Positions 12,122 through 21,403 of a stretch of DNA of 64,000 nucleotides are shown piece by piece. Source of the stretch: Xenorhabdus indica (GTDB lineage: Bacteria > Pseudomonadota > Gammaproteobacteria > Enterobacterales > Enterobacteriaceae). The stretch spans positions 62,001 through 126,000 of the forward strand of contig NZ_NKHP01000005.1 of NCBI RefSeq assembly GCF_014467235.1, given 5' to 3'. The notes beneath the pieces were generated by a model. That model ran no database searches. It worked only from the letters and a program-made list of their open reading frames with translations, and had not been told where the DNA came from. The translations under genes and the position numbers were made by a program. How positions within the stretch are numbered: position 1 is the stretch's first letter; the number at the start of each line of letters is the position of its first letter.

Positions 12122-12282
12122 GATACATTCAAGGCTGCAAAACCTTGACCACTGGATTTTGCCAATGGCGGGAATACTTTAACTGATTGTATTATCGGAC
12201 TCAATAACCGAACGACTAAGTTTAATGACTATAAACTCATTCAACATAACACCCAGCGTTTCGAATACGGTCAATTCTTTAA

Positions 12283-12465
12283 TCAATCAGCTCTATTTAT
12301 ATCTAACAACATGCAATCTCTGGCGCGCGACCATACTGGCAAAACAGAAAATACCAGTCTTGCCCTTGATCGATATCTGTGCGCCAGAGTGAACGCAAGT
12401 TGAGGTGTTGCGGGGTATCGGTTGAGTACGCGGTACTGCCGCCTGTATGAACAGGTCATCCCCAC
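12283..12465 (-). CDS. Small ORF, possibly ash-like satellite/phage remnant
   Basis: A 60-residue reading frame beginning MGMTCSYRRQYRVLN and containing FTLAHRYRSRARLVFSV and WSRARDC. The Ala/Arg/Cys-rich composition recalls the short 'ash'-type frames found in P4-like elements, but I cannot establish homology by eye. No clear ribosome-binding site precedes it. It may be non-coding. Confidence 0.25.
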   Translation of the reverse strand: MGMTCSYRRQYRVLNRYPATPQLAFTLAHRYRSRARLVFSVLPVWSRARDCMLLDINRAD

Positions 12466-13297
12466 CGGCTAAAAGCCAGCCTCGATATCGTCAAGTTCTC
12501 CTTTTGATACTATCTCTATAAAATGCAGTGTCAGATTCACTGTGTGGTTAATTAGGCCAAAGCCTGTCAGGGTTGTGTTGTCCTTTTGCTGCGGCGTCAC
12601 TTTCAGCGGTAAATCCGCAAAAAGTGACGCCTTGAGTTCCGTGAACGGTTAGCAAAAGCAGTGCGAACATTGAAATGCCAGTAGGTACCGCAAAATGCCG
12701 CAAGATGAAGAATCAAACGGTAGTAATGAGTTAAATGCTTATATGTAGAAAAATTGTCCGCTGAATATTTCAGACGGTGATCGATCGTGATAAGTATGAA
12801 CCGGATGTACTAAAGCCATCCTGTTATTCATTGAAGATAAAGAAAAATAAGGTTTATGTTGATATAAAAGATAAGTGTATGACCTAATGTTCATTACACT
12901 TGATTGGCAATATAAAAACACCTTTTGGGTGTATTTTTTCGTTTAAGAAACCTTCATTGCCGAACAGGTTAGAGTGTTCATCCTTGGCAATATCTGCTTC
13001 CAAAGGTGCACAGATGTACCGCAATATTTGCTATCCCTTTCAGGCTACGGGAGTTTTGTTTCGCCGTTCAATGTTGATCCTTGCAGGCGATGGATCACTG
13101 ATGTAGGCAAGATATTAACGGCTATTGGTAGGCAGGGTCAACTTCCTATTTGTTAATCTACCTATTAATTCTGATTTCACAGTGTTCTCAACTCTAACCA
13201 TTTTCTCTAACTCATTTATAGGTTTTTCATAGCTTTTTATTCTATTTATTCTCATGTTAAATATTGCGTTCAGCACTTCTCATTTGCTAGTTAAAAC
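12466..13297. other. Non-coding satellite region with a long imperfect cruciform
   Basis: No convincing gene was found over about 830 bp. The one clear structure is a nested inverted repeat: CTTTTGCT (12583-12590) pairs with AGCAAAAG (12651-12658). Inside it GGCGTCACTTT (12593-12603) pairs with AAAGTGACGCC (12621-12631) and GCGG (12606-12609) with CCGC (12615-12618). It may be a regulatory RNA, an attenuator or a replication/packaging site of the satellite. The rest shows only short random frames. Confidence 0.45.
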
Positions 13298-13414
13298 ATG
13301 AGGAATATCAAATTGCAAAGCAACTTACAGATGAAAGAACAATACCTAGCATCAGTAGGTTACAAGCTTTATGATAAGGTATGTACTTTAATGACTACAG
13401 TTAAGATTAATTAA
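13298..13414 (+). CDS. Possible 38-residue leader or accessory ORF before the SEFIR gene
   Basis: An ATG at 13298 opens a 38-codon frame (MRNIKLQSNLQMKEQYLASV...) that ends at TAA 13412-13414, 14 bp before the SEFIR start. Its stop overlaps the SEFIR ribosome-binding region (TTAAGGA). No good ribosome-binding site precedes its own ATG. It could be a leader peptide coupled to the next gene, or chance. Confidence 0.25.
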   Translation: MRNIKLQSNLQMKEQYLASVGYKLYDKVCTLMTTVKIN

Positions 13415-13428
13415 GGAATCACGTATTG

Positions 13429-14871
13429 ATGGACAGTCCAAAATTATTTATTTCTTATAGCTGGTCTACTCCAACTCATGAACAATGGGTAATCGCACTA
13501 GCTAATGAGCTAACCGAGTCTGGTGTTCATGTAATTCTTGATAAATGGGATTTAAAAGAGGGTCAGGATTCCTTTGCCTTCATGGAAAGAATGGTTACAG
13601 ATCAAGACATAACCAAAGTGGCTATCATCTGTGATGAAGTTTATGCATCTAGAGCTGATGGCAGGTCTGGTGGTGTTGGTACTGAAACACAAATAATTTC
13701 GCGTGAAGTATATGAAAATCAGGATCAAGGCAAGTTTGTTGCAATCATTGCTGAGAAAGATGATCTAGGTAAACCATACCTACCAACATACTATAAGTCA
13801 CGTATATATATTGATTTGAGTGAGCCAGATAACTATGTAGATAACTTTGAAAAGCTATTGCGTTGGATTTACGATAAGCCTCTTTACATTAGGCCTGAAA
13901 TAGGTAAGAGGCCATCATTTCTAGATGAATCAAATGGAATATCACTTGGAACAACAGCCAATTATAAGAGAGCTATCTCTGCCATCAAAGACAATAAGCC
14001 ATTTGCATCAGGCGCAATTGATGAATATTTAACCACCATTGTAAGTAACCTTGAAAAATTCAGAATATTCAATAAAGAAAAAGATAGTAAGTTTGACGAT
14101 CAAGTTATCGATAACATTGAAAAGTTTATTCCTTATAGAAACGAAGTAATTTCATTATTTATTGTAATAGCTCAATATGCACCCACAGAAGAAAATATAC
14201 TGAAACTTCACCATTTCTTTGAATCTTTGATTCCATATATGAGTCGGCCAGAAAATGTTAATAGCTGGAACACATGGGATTTTGATAATTTTAAGTTTAT
14301 CATTCATGAACTATTTTTATATGCAGTTGCTATTTTCATAAAGCATGAAAGATTTACAGCGTTAAACCAGTTGCTAATACAGCAATATTATGTAGGTAGA
14401 AAAGTAGATTTTGGACGAAATACAATGGTTGGATATCAGGTATTTCGCGAACATATAGAGTCTCTAGAGCACAGAAACAATAGATTAGAACTAAGACGTT
14501 TATCCTTACATGCAGATCTTCTAAAACAAAGAAGCAAGCAATCAGGTATTGAATTCAATTATCTAATACAAGCTGATTTTATCCTATTCATGAGATCAGA
14601 AATTCAAGAAGGTGATTTATACAACCGTTGGTTTCCAAATACTGGTATATATATTAATCGTTTTTACGGTGCTTTAGAAGTATTTGCTAGAGCATCCTCG
14701 AAAACATACTTCGATAAGATGAAGTGTATTCTTTTAATAGATAAACCTTCAGATTTAGAAAAATTAATACTCGAATATAAAACAAATATACAAAGGTTAC
14801 CTAGATGGGAGCACGAATCATTTAATCCAGCAACATTACTTGGCTATGATCAACTTGCTACCAAGATATAA
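13429..14871 (+). CDS. SEFIR-domain protein, candidate anti-phage defence effector
   Basis: A 480-residue protein whose first about 150 residues form a SEFIR (TIR-related) domain: KLFISYSWSTPTHEQWV, a Leu/Val helix ending LDKWDLKEGQD, the VAIICDEVYASRADGRSGGVG segment and the later EKDDLGKPYLPTYYKSR. The rest (about 160-480) is a helical region without a motif I recognise. Bacterial SEFIR proteins have been reported as abortive-infection defence genes that deplete NAD+. The start is ATG 13429 with AAGGA upstream; a TTG three bases earlier is less likely. Base composition is A+T-rich compared with the core genes. Its position as cargo in a P4-like satellite, a known hotspot for defence genes, supports the defence reading, which remains inference. 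Confidence 0.75.
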   Translation: MDSPKLFISYSWSTPTHEQWVIALANELTESGVHVILDKWDLKEGQDSFAFMERMVTDQDITKVAIICDEVYASRADGRSGGVGTETQIISREVYENQDQGKFVAIIAEKDDLGKPYLPTYYKSRIYIDLSEPDNYVDNFEKLLRWIYDKPLYIRPEIGKRPSFLDESNGISLGTTANYKRAISAIKDNKPFASGAIDEYLTTIVSNLEKFRIFNKEKDSKFDDQVIDNIEKFIPYRNEVISLFIVIAQYAPTEENILKLHHFFESLIPYMSRPENVNSWNTWDFDNFKFIIHELFLYAVAIFIKHERFTALNQLLIQQYYVGRKVDFGRNTMVGYQVFREHIESLEHRNNRLELRRLSLHADLLKQRSKQSGIEFNYLIQADFILFMRSEIQEGDLYNRWFPNTGIYINRFYGALEVFARASSKTYFDKMKCILLIDKPSDLEKLILEYKTNIQRLPRWEHESFNPATLLGYDQLATKI

Positions 14872-14946
14872 AAGTTAACTCATAAGAAAAATTGTTTATT
14901 TTTTTGATATTTACCCTAAATAGCTTTTCAAAATGATAGGAGTACT

Positions 14947-14975
14947 CCTTACCCCGCGTGACACGCGGGGTAAGG
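14947..14975. repeat. Near-perfect 13-bp inverted repeat hairpin
   Basis: CCTTACCCCGCGT (14947-14959) and ACGCGGGGTAAGG (14963-14975) form a 13-bp G+C-rich stem with a 3-nt loop, 76 bp after the SEFIR stop in A+T-rich surroundings. There is no T-run, so it is not a classical terminator, but it could be a processing or transcription-slowing element at the 3' end of the SEFIR transcript. Confidence 0.6.
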
Positions 14976-15200
14976 AACGCCGCATGCTGATACTCTCACT
15001 ATTATGAAAAGGTATATAGTTTTACCTGTTATTTTCCTTACAAATACGTAATACGAATAGCAGGTTTAAATATATGGTTTTATCATGTTATAATTACCAA
15101 TATGACAGATAGGATGCAAACTAGAATATATGATGCTTGGCATACACTATTAAATAAATACCCGTAAAAAATTAATTAAATAAAAGTATTGTATAATAAC

Positions 15201-15224
15201 AAAAGCACCTATTCAGGCGCTTTT
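15201..15224 (-). terminator. Probable terminator of the 16493-15259 operon
   Basis: On the minus strand AAAAGCGCC and GGTGCTTTT pair (one G-U) around a 6-nt loop, with the 3' arm ending in TTTT. It lies 35 bp after the stop of the 15259 gene. Confidence 0.6.
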
Positions 15225-15258
15225 CATATAATTAATAATTGAATCATATTATTTGGGG

Positions 15259-16071
15259 TTATTCTTCTTTCGGGGTGTAATTCCAACCGGACGAACCACC
15301 GAAAGTAGCACCACCATAACCACTGCTTTGAGTGCCTAGCGTACCCGAAGATTTAGCACCAACACCAAGTGCTCCTTGCACTTTACCTGCTCCATTTAAA
15401 GGAATTAATCCTTTAGTATTCCTCATCTGCTGCTTAAAACTCCATGTAACATCAGTGATAATCATGCTTTTCTTAAGTGTATCAATATCATTCATATATA
15501 TTCGCAATGAATACGGGATCGTAAAATCCTCAGTATAATTGATAGAAAATATATTTTTTCTTTTAAAAACTGCGCTGCCCGCGAAATTAAGTGCTTTAAC
15601 GGAGTGAGTTGTACAATTCACTCCAGTTACATCATAAGTATCAATTATTTTCCCAAATCTCTGAGTGGATTCGGGTGCGGAAGTTCCACCTATATTTTTA
15701 CCTGTGTACCATAGCCCTTTAAAATACCTAGTTATTGCAAAAATATCAGCATCTCTAATATTATAAACTTGAGCTTCCATTCTATAAAGCTCAGTTGACA
15801 TATATTCTATTGCTTCATTATTTTGCAACCAAATCAAAACACCATCACCAGTTATTCCTAATGGCCCAGTATCGGCATAACGACCATAGGTAAATACACT
15901 TATTCCACTTTCGGCATGAACAGAAATAAATGTATGGCCTGTACCCTTTGTTTCTACCCATAAAAAAACACCCTTAGGTAGCCACCGACAAGTCGTGTCA
16001 TACATATTTAATGTATGAGAGTCGAATTTGTCTAAAATTCTTGATTGTCTGATTATATCCCTATTATTCAT
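15259..16071 (-). CDS. Putative effector with permuted NlpC/P60-like (His...Cys) motifs
   Basis: A 270-residue protein I do not firmly recognise. It contains GTGHTFISVHAESG near residue 45 and, later, GVNCTTHSVKAL near residue 150. The order His first, then Asn-Cys-Thr, resembles circularly permuted NlpC/P60/LRAT-type cysteine hydrolases, in which GH and NC are the active-site elements. The C-terminal 40 residues are Gly/Ser rich (YGGATFGGSSGW). No signal peptide is seen. It overlaps by 4 bp (ATGA) the upstream membrane-protein gene, which suggests a toxin with its immunity protein, or a lipid/peptidoglycan-active pair. Family and function are inference; a plain hypothetical protein is the safe alternative. 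Confidence 0.45.
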   Translation of the reverse strand: MNNRDIIRQSRILDKFDSHTLNMYDTTCRWLPKGVFLWVETKGTGHTFISVHAESGISVFTYGRYADTGPLGITGDGVLIWLQNNEAIEYMSTELYRMEAQVYNIRDADIFAITRYFKGLWYTGKNIGGTSAPESTQRFGKIIDTYDVTGVNCTTHSVKALNFAGSAVFKRKNIFSINYTEDFTIPYSLRIYMNDIDTLKKSMIITDVTWSFKQQMRNTKGLIPLNGAGKVQGALGVGAKSSGTLGTQSSGYGGATFGGSSGWNYTPKEE

Positions 16072-16493
16072 TTGTTTTTTATCCTTGCAAGAATATAAAT
16101 AATAACCATTGAGACAGGAAATGAAAATAATACCAAATGCATATCATAATTTTTAATAAATTTAAAAAAATTCGGTAAATTTAAGACGTAAATAAACGTA
16201 GATATATTATTTATTAGGGCAATTAAGAAGACAGAAAAAATCATTCTCAAACTGTACTTTAATTTATTTCGGAAAAAGAATATTGTGGCACATAAGACAA
16301 ACAGAAAATTGTTAGCCAGCATTACATAACCTGTGATCTGAATGAAAAAAGACAATTCAGATGGGGTGTACTCCTTGTTTGTCCACAGAGTTATTACTTC
16401 TTTTATAGTTAAATCAATAGAAATAAATCCTACATTACTAAAAATAAATAAAATTGTTATTATCAGTATATTGAGTAATGACTTAATCCACAT
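16068..16493 (-). CDS. Small four-helix membrane protein, possible immunity protein
   Basis: A 141-residue protein with four hydrophobic segments (residues about 5-27, 45-70, 78-100 and 115-137) and few charged residues outside them. No family recognised. It is the first gene of a two-gene operon whose stop overlaps the ATG of the 270-residue putative hydrolase. Small multi-spanning membrane proteins coupled to hydrolase-type toxins often act as immunity proteins, so that role is proposed by context only. Confidence 0.5.
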   Translation of the reverse strand: MWIKSLLNILIITILFIFSNVGFISIDLTIKEVITLWTNKEYTPSELSFFIQITGYVMLANNFLFVLCATIFFFRNKLKYSLRMIFSVFLIALINNISTFIYVLNLPNFFKFIKNYDMHLVLFSFPVSMVIIYILARIKNK

Positions 16494-16750
16494 TTAACCC
16501 TCCCTATCATTTTTGCCAGTTCTAAAACCAACCTAGCTAAAAAATTCTTTATCTTACCAATAGTAATTGCATGTTTTTGATACACCGCAGGACAGGATAT
16601 ACCAGAATTATTTATATATTCTAGTATAGGTGACAATAAAGCATGAAAATCGTGATTAATATCGTATATTAAACAAATAGATATGGTTACCTGTGTTACA
16701 TTTTGTTTAAGACGATAGATTCAAACCACACTGACGCGCTACGCTTGTCT

Positions 16751-16793
16751 TCTCTGAGTTACCGGGTTAATGTATTAGCCCGGAACTCAGAGA
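16751..16793. repeat. 43-bp near-complete palindrome
   Basis: TCTCTGAGTT and AACTCAGAGA flank CCGGG/CCCGG, with one bulged A and an inner TTAAT/ATTAG pairing, so nearly the whole 43 bp folds as one hairpin. It lies between the cargo genes and the replication-origin iterons. It has no T-run; it may be a bidirectional transcription block or a recombination/replication site. Confidence 0.6.
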
Positions 16794-16859
16794 TCCGAAA
16801 AAACACCTGCCAGAGAAAAAATTTTTATCTACCCCCCTATTAAAGAATTAGTAATAAAA

Positions 16860-17082
16860 CTGTTCACCCTGTTCACCTTTAAATATTTTTATTTAAATTC
16901 ATATTATTAAGTGGTGATGACTTGAAATCAAACTCATCACCACTCTTCACCCAACCGTTCACCTTGAACCGGAAAATAAGGTGAACAGTGATGAATAGTT
17001 GTGAACAGTTTTAAAATAACTATTCACCCTGTAATATTTTGATATATCTGGTTTAAATTATAGGGTGAATAGTGGTGAACAC
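16860..17082. other. P4-like replication origin: GGTGAACAG iterons
   Basis: About eight copies, in both orientations, of a 9-10 bp repeat close to GGTGAACAG: CTGTTCACC at 16860-16868 and 16869-16877 (tandem), CCGTTCACC 16955-16963, GGTGAACAG 16980-16988, TGTGAACAG 17000-17008, CTATTCACC 17020-17028, GGTGAATAG 17064-17072 and GGTGAACAC 17074-17082. Between them lies an 11-bp inverted repeat (16910-16920 / 16935-16945). The P4 alpha protein binds type I iterons of the form GGTGAACAG(A/T) at ori1 and crr. The array directly follows the alpha-like gene, as expected for this origin. Confidence 0.85.
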
Positions 17083-17123
17083 TTTTTTATATTTCTTTGG
17101 AAAACGATTATAATCAGAAGAAA

Positions 17124-17321
17124 TTATTCTTCTGGCAGGCTATCCTTTGTCAGTTTCGGCATCCATTCGATAGCAGCATCAATATCTAGGCTCAGATTGC
17201 TACGAATACCTTGTTTGCTTTTCTTGCGCAGGTAATGCTGACCGTACTCCACCAGTGCGCCCGGCATATCCATACCAAAACGAGTTACAGAAACAGGTTT
17301 ATTCAGGTTATTACCTTTCAT
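17124..17321 (-). pseudogene. Detached C-terminal end of the P4-alpha-like protein
   Basis: A 65-codon frame whose product (GNNLNKPVSVTRFG..., RKKSKQGIRSNLSL..., AIEWMPKL) corresponds to the C-terminal extension that P4-alpha-type proteins have after the NPRKYLYHAYLA motif. Here that motif ends in TAA at 17321-17323 and this frame starts at the overlapping ATG (TAATG). Inserting one base at this point (TA-ATG to TAnATG) would restore ...HAYLA-Y-MKGNNLN. So it is best read as the tail of the same gene split by a one-base deletion. Reinitiation at TAATG could still make both parts. The C-terminal region of P4 alpha carries origin recognition, so the break may affect iteron binding. Confidence 0.7.
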
Positions 17322-17323
17322 TA

Positions 17324-19564
17324 AGCAAGGTAGGCGTGATAAAGATATTTACGGGGATTGAACGGCATAATTTCTGCATTGCCGATTAACAAACCGTCAG
17401 TTTCATGGGAAGCTATAAGATAACCGCAGAAATCGACCAGTGAATCTGTGCCACGCTTAATATCCAGCGCTTCTGCTGATTTCTGTTGCTCTGCCAATAA
17501 GTGCCTTGCAGCTTGTGGATCATCGAACCGATGCAACAAATGCCGGATAATAACAGGCAATTCTGCCGCGATTTTATCCCGTAGGAGTGGATCATGCTCG
17601 TTTTCTGGCACAACTTCGGAAAAGTTGAAAATCACACGGCGGCGCGATACTCCACCACTGCGATCACTGAAACTCATGGCATTATTGTTTACTGCCAATA
17701 CCACCGCTGGAATACGAGTTGAATAGGGCTGTTTGTGCTTCGGATCGATAGCAACTTCATCACCACCCGTGATTGCCTTGATGCCGGAACCATCGCCCAC
17801 ATAGCGAGTTTGGTCTGGCAGGATAATCAGCGAATAACCGACAATCAACGCCCGTTCCCGTGAGTTTTCCAGTGCTGCCATACTTGCGGAAACGGTATTA
17901 CCTTTACCTGCCAGCATGGAACAAATTTCGGCAAAGATACTTTTGCCACTGCCTCCGGCTCCGGTGACTTCCAGAAAAAGTTGCCAGTCATAACGATTCG
18001 CCAGCACCATAAATAACGCAGCAAGTACCCGATCAAATTTGTTTTCGCAATTGGCTGTTGCTCGATTAAGCCAGCGCCAGAATTGTGGCGCATGGTCTTG
18101 GAGGGTTTCCCCCGAAACAGGGGACTTGAACGGAATATCATTAGCAAGCAATAGCCAATCACTTTTATGATGAAGTCGGAACTGGCACGTTTTCAGGTCA
18201 AACACACCATTATTGAACCCAATTAAGTGGCGTTCTGGCGGTTGCATCATGGGAAGCTGTAATTTCAGGGCATCCACGGCAGAGCTGATACCATGTGGTG
18301 AGTACGGTAGTTTCTCTTCCATAAAAGCAGCGACCATTTCCCGTTTTAAATCGCGGTCACTGACTGGACGCCAGACAATGCCGTCATAGTGATGTACGGT
18401 TTCCGAAGCGCCATCCAATGCTAAATCTCCATCATAGCGCGTCAGTAATACTTCTCCGCGTTGGCTGGATCCCATCTGACATAATGTCAGTTTTGAAGGT
18501 TCGGCATCATTAAACTGTATGGTCACTTTTTTCTTTGACGATTTAGGCTGATAAATCCCTTGAGAAAAAGCCTGCTTTGCCATATCCACACCATGTTGCT
18601 GGCGATAATCGTCCCAATCGGCTTTGTACTCAGTTGGTGGTAACGTTACCCATCCATTTATTATTTTGGCGGTTTTTTCTGCTGCAATTTTGCCAACATT
18701 CTTTTTCGGTTTACCGTTCTTATCCAACTCATCGGGAAGATGCCAATCATTATCTGCGGCAATAATGATTTTCGAATCAGGCCAGTGTTCTCGGACTGAT
18801 TGAGCGACAGAGAACAAATTACCTGCATCTATTGCAGCCAGAACGGTGCCTTGATGTAATTGGCTAACGGTCAATGCCGTGGCGTAACCTTCGGTAATGA
18901 TCACTGTGTCTGGATGTTCTCCCAACTTTGATAATGCAATAAAAGCACTTTTCTTTTGGCTACCAGACAGTAATTTCTTTGTTCCATCCAGTTTGATGAT
19001 CTGCGCACCTGTAACTTTTTTATCCAGTGTGATCAATGGCAATAATAACGAACCATCTTTCAGTAATCGCTGGTTAGAACAATGCAATCCTTTTGCGGTT
19101 AAATAGGGAGATTCTCCGGCGACAGTTAGCGTCATTAGTGCCGCTACTCTTTCGGCAATTGGCTGTGTTGTTTGAATGGTTTCTTTGGCTGGTTTATATT
19201 CTGGCAAAGGCAACGCCAGCACGTTAGCCACAACTTTAGCAGCTTCCGTAATCGAGATCCTGTTGGTTTTTGCCACTAAATCCAGTCCATCGCCATAGTT
19301 TGGGGCGTCACACTGGCGGCAATGCCAATTGCCATTATGGTGATCATCAATAAAGTGAAAATGGTCAGTACCGCCGCAAATAGGACAGGCGCCATGTTTG
19401 CCTTTTGCGGGAATATCAACACCACAGGCAGGTAGAAGATTTTCCCAATGATACATAGCAGATTTTTTCACGGATTGGATTAGGTCGAGCGGTTTTTGTC
19501 CGCCTGTTTTATCTGAATGTGTAAATTTAGGGTGAGTTTGGGTATGCTGTATATCAGCCATCAT
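17324..19564 (-). CDS. P4 alpha-like replication protein: zinc finger, Toprim primase, SF3 helicase (frameshifted at 3' end)
   Basis: Multifunctional satellite replication protein of 747 residues before the stop. Domains in order: an N-terminal primase zinc finger (CPICGGTDHFHF ... WHCRQCDAP, residues about 60-95); a Toprim-like segment (VIITEGYATALTVSQLH, AIDAGNL, IIAADND, residues about 220-280); a D5-N/helicase region with Walker A GAGGSGKSIFAE (about residue 535); and SF3 motifs (LIILPDQTRYVG, VVLAVNNNAMSF). The final NPRKYLYHAYLA is the point where homologues continue, and the continuation lies in the next frame at 17124-17321. A GGAG ribosome-binding site precedes ATG 19564. Together with the iterons this is a P4-type replication module. 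Confidence 0.9.
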
Positions 19565-19593
19565 CGTTACTCCTAATAACGGTCATTGGTTAG

Positions 19594-19635
19594 ACGCCTC
19601 AGATGTGTATCAGCACACTGGGGCGTTGTTTTTTT
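19594..19635 (+). terminator. Terminator-like hairpin upstream of the alpha gene
   Basis: ACGCCTCAG...TGTG pairs with CACA-CTGGGGCGT (one G-T pair) and is followed by a T-run (TTTTTTT) on the plus strand. It lies 30 bp upstream of the alpha-like start. It points against alpha transcription, so it may shield the gene from, or terminate, opposing transcription. Confidence 0.5.
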
Positions 19636-19699
19636 ATGTCATTCTTTTATGCAATATGTAATTGGTTATCCCATAAGTAAAAAATTTTCGTTGATCAAG

Positions 19700-20904
19700 C
19701 TACTGATTTTTTCTATCACGAAACGGTTTGGCAAAATCATAAGGAGTTACAAATTGCTCCTTGTTAGCATCCAGATAATCCGCCCACCATTGCACCATCA
19801 GCCGCCGTTCATCCAAATGTTTGGATGTGTGAATATACGCCGCCCGGACATTATTTCTTTCTATATGGCTTAGCTGGCGCTCGATTGCGTCATCACTCCA
19901 CAGGCCAGACTCTCCCATTGCACCACGTGCCATTGTGCGGAATCCGTGTCCGCAAACTTCTGTTTTGGTGTCATAGCCCATTGTACGTAACGCATTATTG
20001 ACGGTGTTTTCACTCATTACTTTCTTTGGATCGTGATCGCCGGGAAACATTACCCCACTTTCTCCGCTCAGGTTGTGCAAAGTTTCGATAAGCGAAATAG
20101 CCTGACGACTCAACGGTACAATGTGTTCTGTTTTCATTTTCATACCACGTTGAGAATGCTTAACACCATCAATGGGTTTTCGTGTCGCGGGTATATGTCA
20201 GACAGCCCTTTCAAGATCGATTTCTTCCCAACGGGCGAATCTTATTTCACTGGAACGAACAAATGTTAATAAAGTCAGTTCTACTGCAATTTTGGTCAGT
20301 AAGCGCCCACGGTAACAGGAAAGACGAGTTAAAAATTCAGGTAGGCGTTCATGAGGCAATGCAGGGTGATGTTTGGGTTTTACTATGGTGAGAGTGCCAG
20401 CCATATCATTGGCAGGGCTATATCGTGTTTGCCATCAGTATCAACGGCTTGGATCGGTGCTAACAGTTGGCTGGTTCGCAAAGCGCGAATATCGAGAGTA
20501 CCAATGTAGGGGAAAATGTATTGCTCGAAACCTCGCATAATTCGGTCTCTATGGTCTTCACTCCACCGTTTATTGCTGGCGTGCCATTCACGGGCGATCC
20601 GTTCAAAGGTATATGCACCCTTTGATTCGGCTTGTGCGTCTTTTTTCTCTGCTTTGGGATCAATCCCTTGAGCGAGCAATTTTTTAGCTTCATCCCGTTT
20701 AGCGCGAGCATCAGCTAATGAAACGGCAGGATAAACACCAAAGGCCAACCGATCTTCTTTTTTGTCGGTGGGACGGTGATACTTCATGCGCCAGTATTTA
20801 GAACCGCGCGGCGTGATTTCGAGATATAAGCCAGCGCCATCCGCTAATTTATAGGATTTATCTTTAGGTTTCGCAGTCTCGATTTGTCGGGCGTTTAGTT
20901 TCAT
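19700..20904 (-). pseudogene. Decayed P4-type tyrosine integrase
   Basis: The original gene reads from ATG 20904 (MKLNARQIETAKPKDKSYKL) through the arm-binding domain (YHRPTDKKEDRLAFGVYP, RAKRDEAKKLLAQGIDP) and the start of the core domain. Two lesions are visible. First, near 20420 a deletion with a frame change joins GKHDIA to PANDMAGTL and removes the segment where homologues have the RLQQR...YNP region. Second, at about 20198-20200 a TGA replaces the conserved Trp codon in AVWHIPATRKPIDGVKHS. Downstream the catalytic parts persist: HGFRTMARGAMGE, LSHIERNNVRAAYIH and the tail LMVQWWADYLD. The gene abuts tRNA-Leu, its probable integration target, and is probably inactive. Confidence 0.85.
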
Positions 20905-21068
20905 TTTTGGGGCACATTTAAAATCGAAGTGTAGGTGCCCCAGATTATGCCCCTTGCTACATGTTGATTGCAACAGACTGGAGTAGACGTCAAAATAACG
21001 TAATTTTTTGACTTATTGGGATTTTCAGGGAGTTTGTAGACTTGGGTAGACGTTAGGAAACTAACGAA

Positions 21069-21153
21069 TGGTGCCGAAGGCCGGACTCGAACCGGCACAC
21101 CCGAAGGCGGTTGATTTTGAATCAACTGCGTCTACCGATTTCGCCACTTCGGC
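21069..21153 (-). tRNA. leuX: tRNA-Leu (anticodon CAA), leuX-type
   Basis: The reverse complement gives an 85-nt class II tRNA with acceptor arms GCCGAAG and CTTCGGC, discriminator A and encoded CCA. The anticodon stem GTTGA/TCAAC holds loop TTCAAAA (anticodon CAA), and there is a long variable arm and a TTCGAGTC T-loop. leuX is a classical integration target; here the broken satellite integrase begins 165 bp past the tRNA 3' end. I found no second copy of the tRNA 3' end in the window that would mark the other attachment site. Confidence 0.97.
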
Positions 21154-21403
21154 ACTGAAGGGTTCGGAAAACGAGGGTCATTATACTTGTCAGAAGACCA
21201 TTCGCAACACTTATCCTTCCAATTTTGTTCAAGTGCTGAAAAAAAAGGCAAATCTATCTGTTCCGCCACAAAAAAGCACAAATCTCAACCTTCATTCATT
21301 CTATTTAACATCAATCAACCCGTTATAACGCCTTATCACCAATAGACAACCCTTAAACACCTTATATAATTCAAAGCAAAACACTGTCGTGAGGTAAATA
21401 ATT

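Noticed and set aside
12900..13156. Two overlapping plus-strand frames of 60-68 residues in the satellite region
   Set aside because: No ribosome-binding site, no family pattern and mutually overlapping; treated as non-coding.
14947..14975. CCCCGCG...CGCGGGG hairpin resembling a type I-E CRISPR repeat
   Set aside because: Only one copy, no spacer-repeat spacing and the flanks do not match a repeat; it is a simple inverted repeat.
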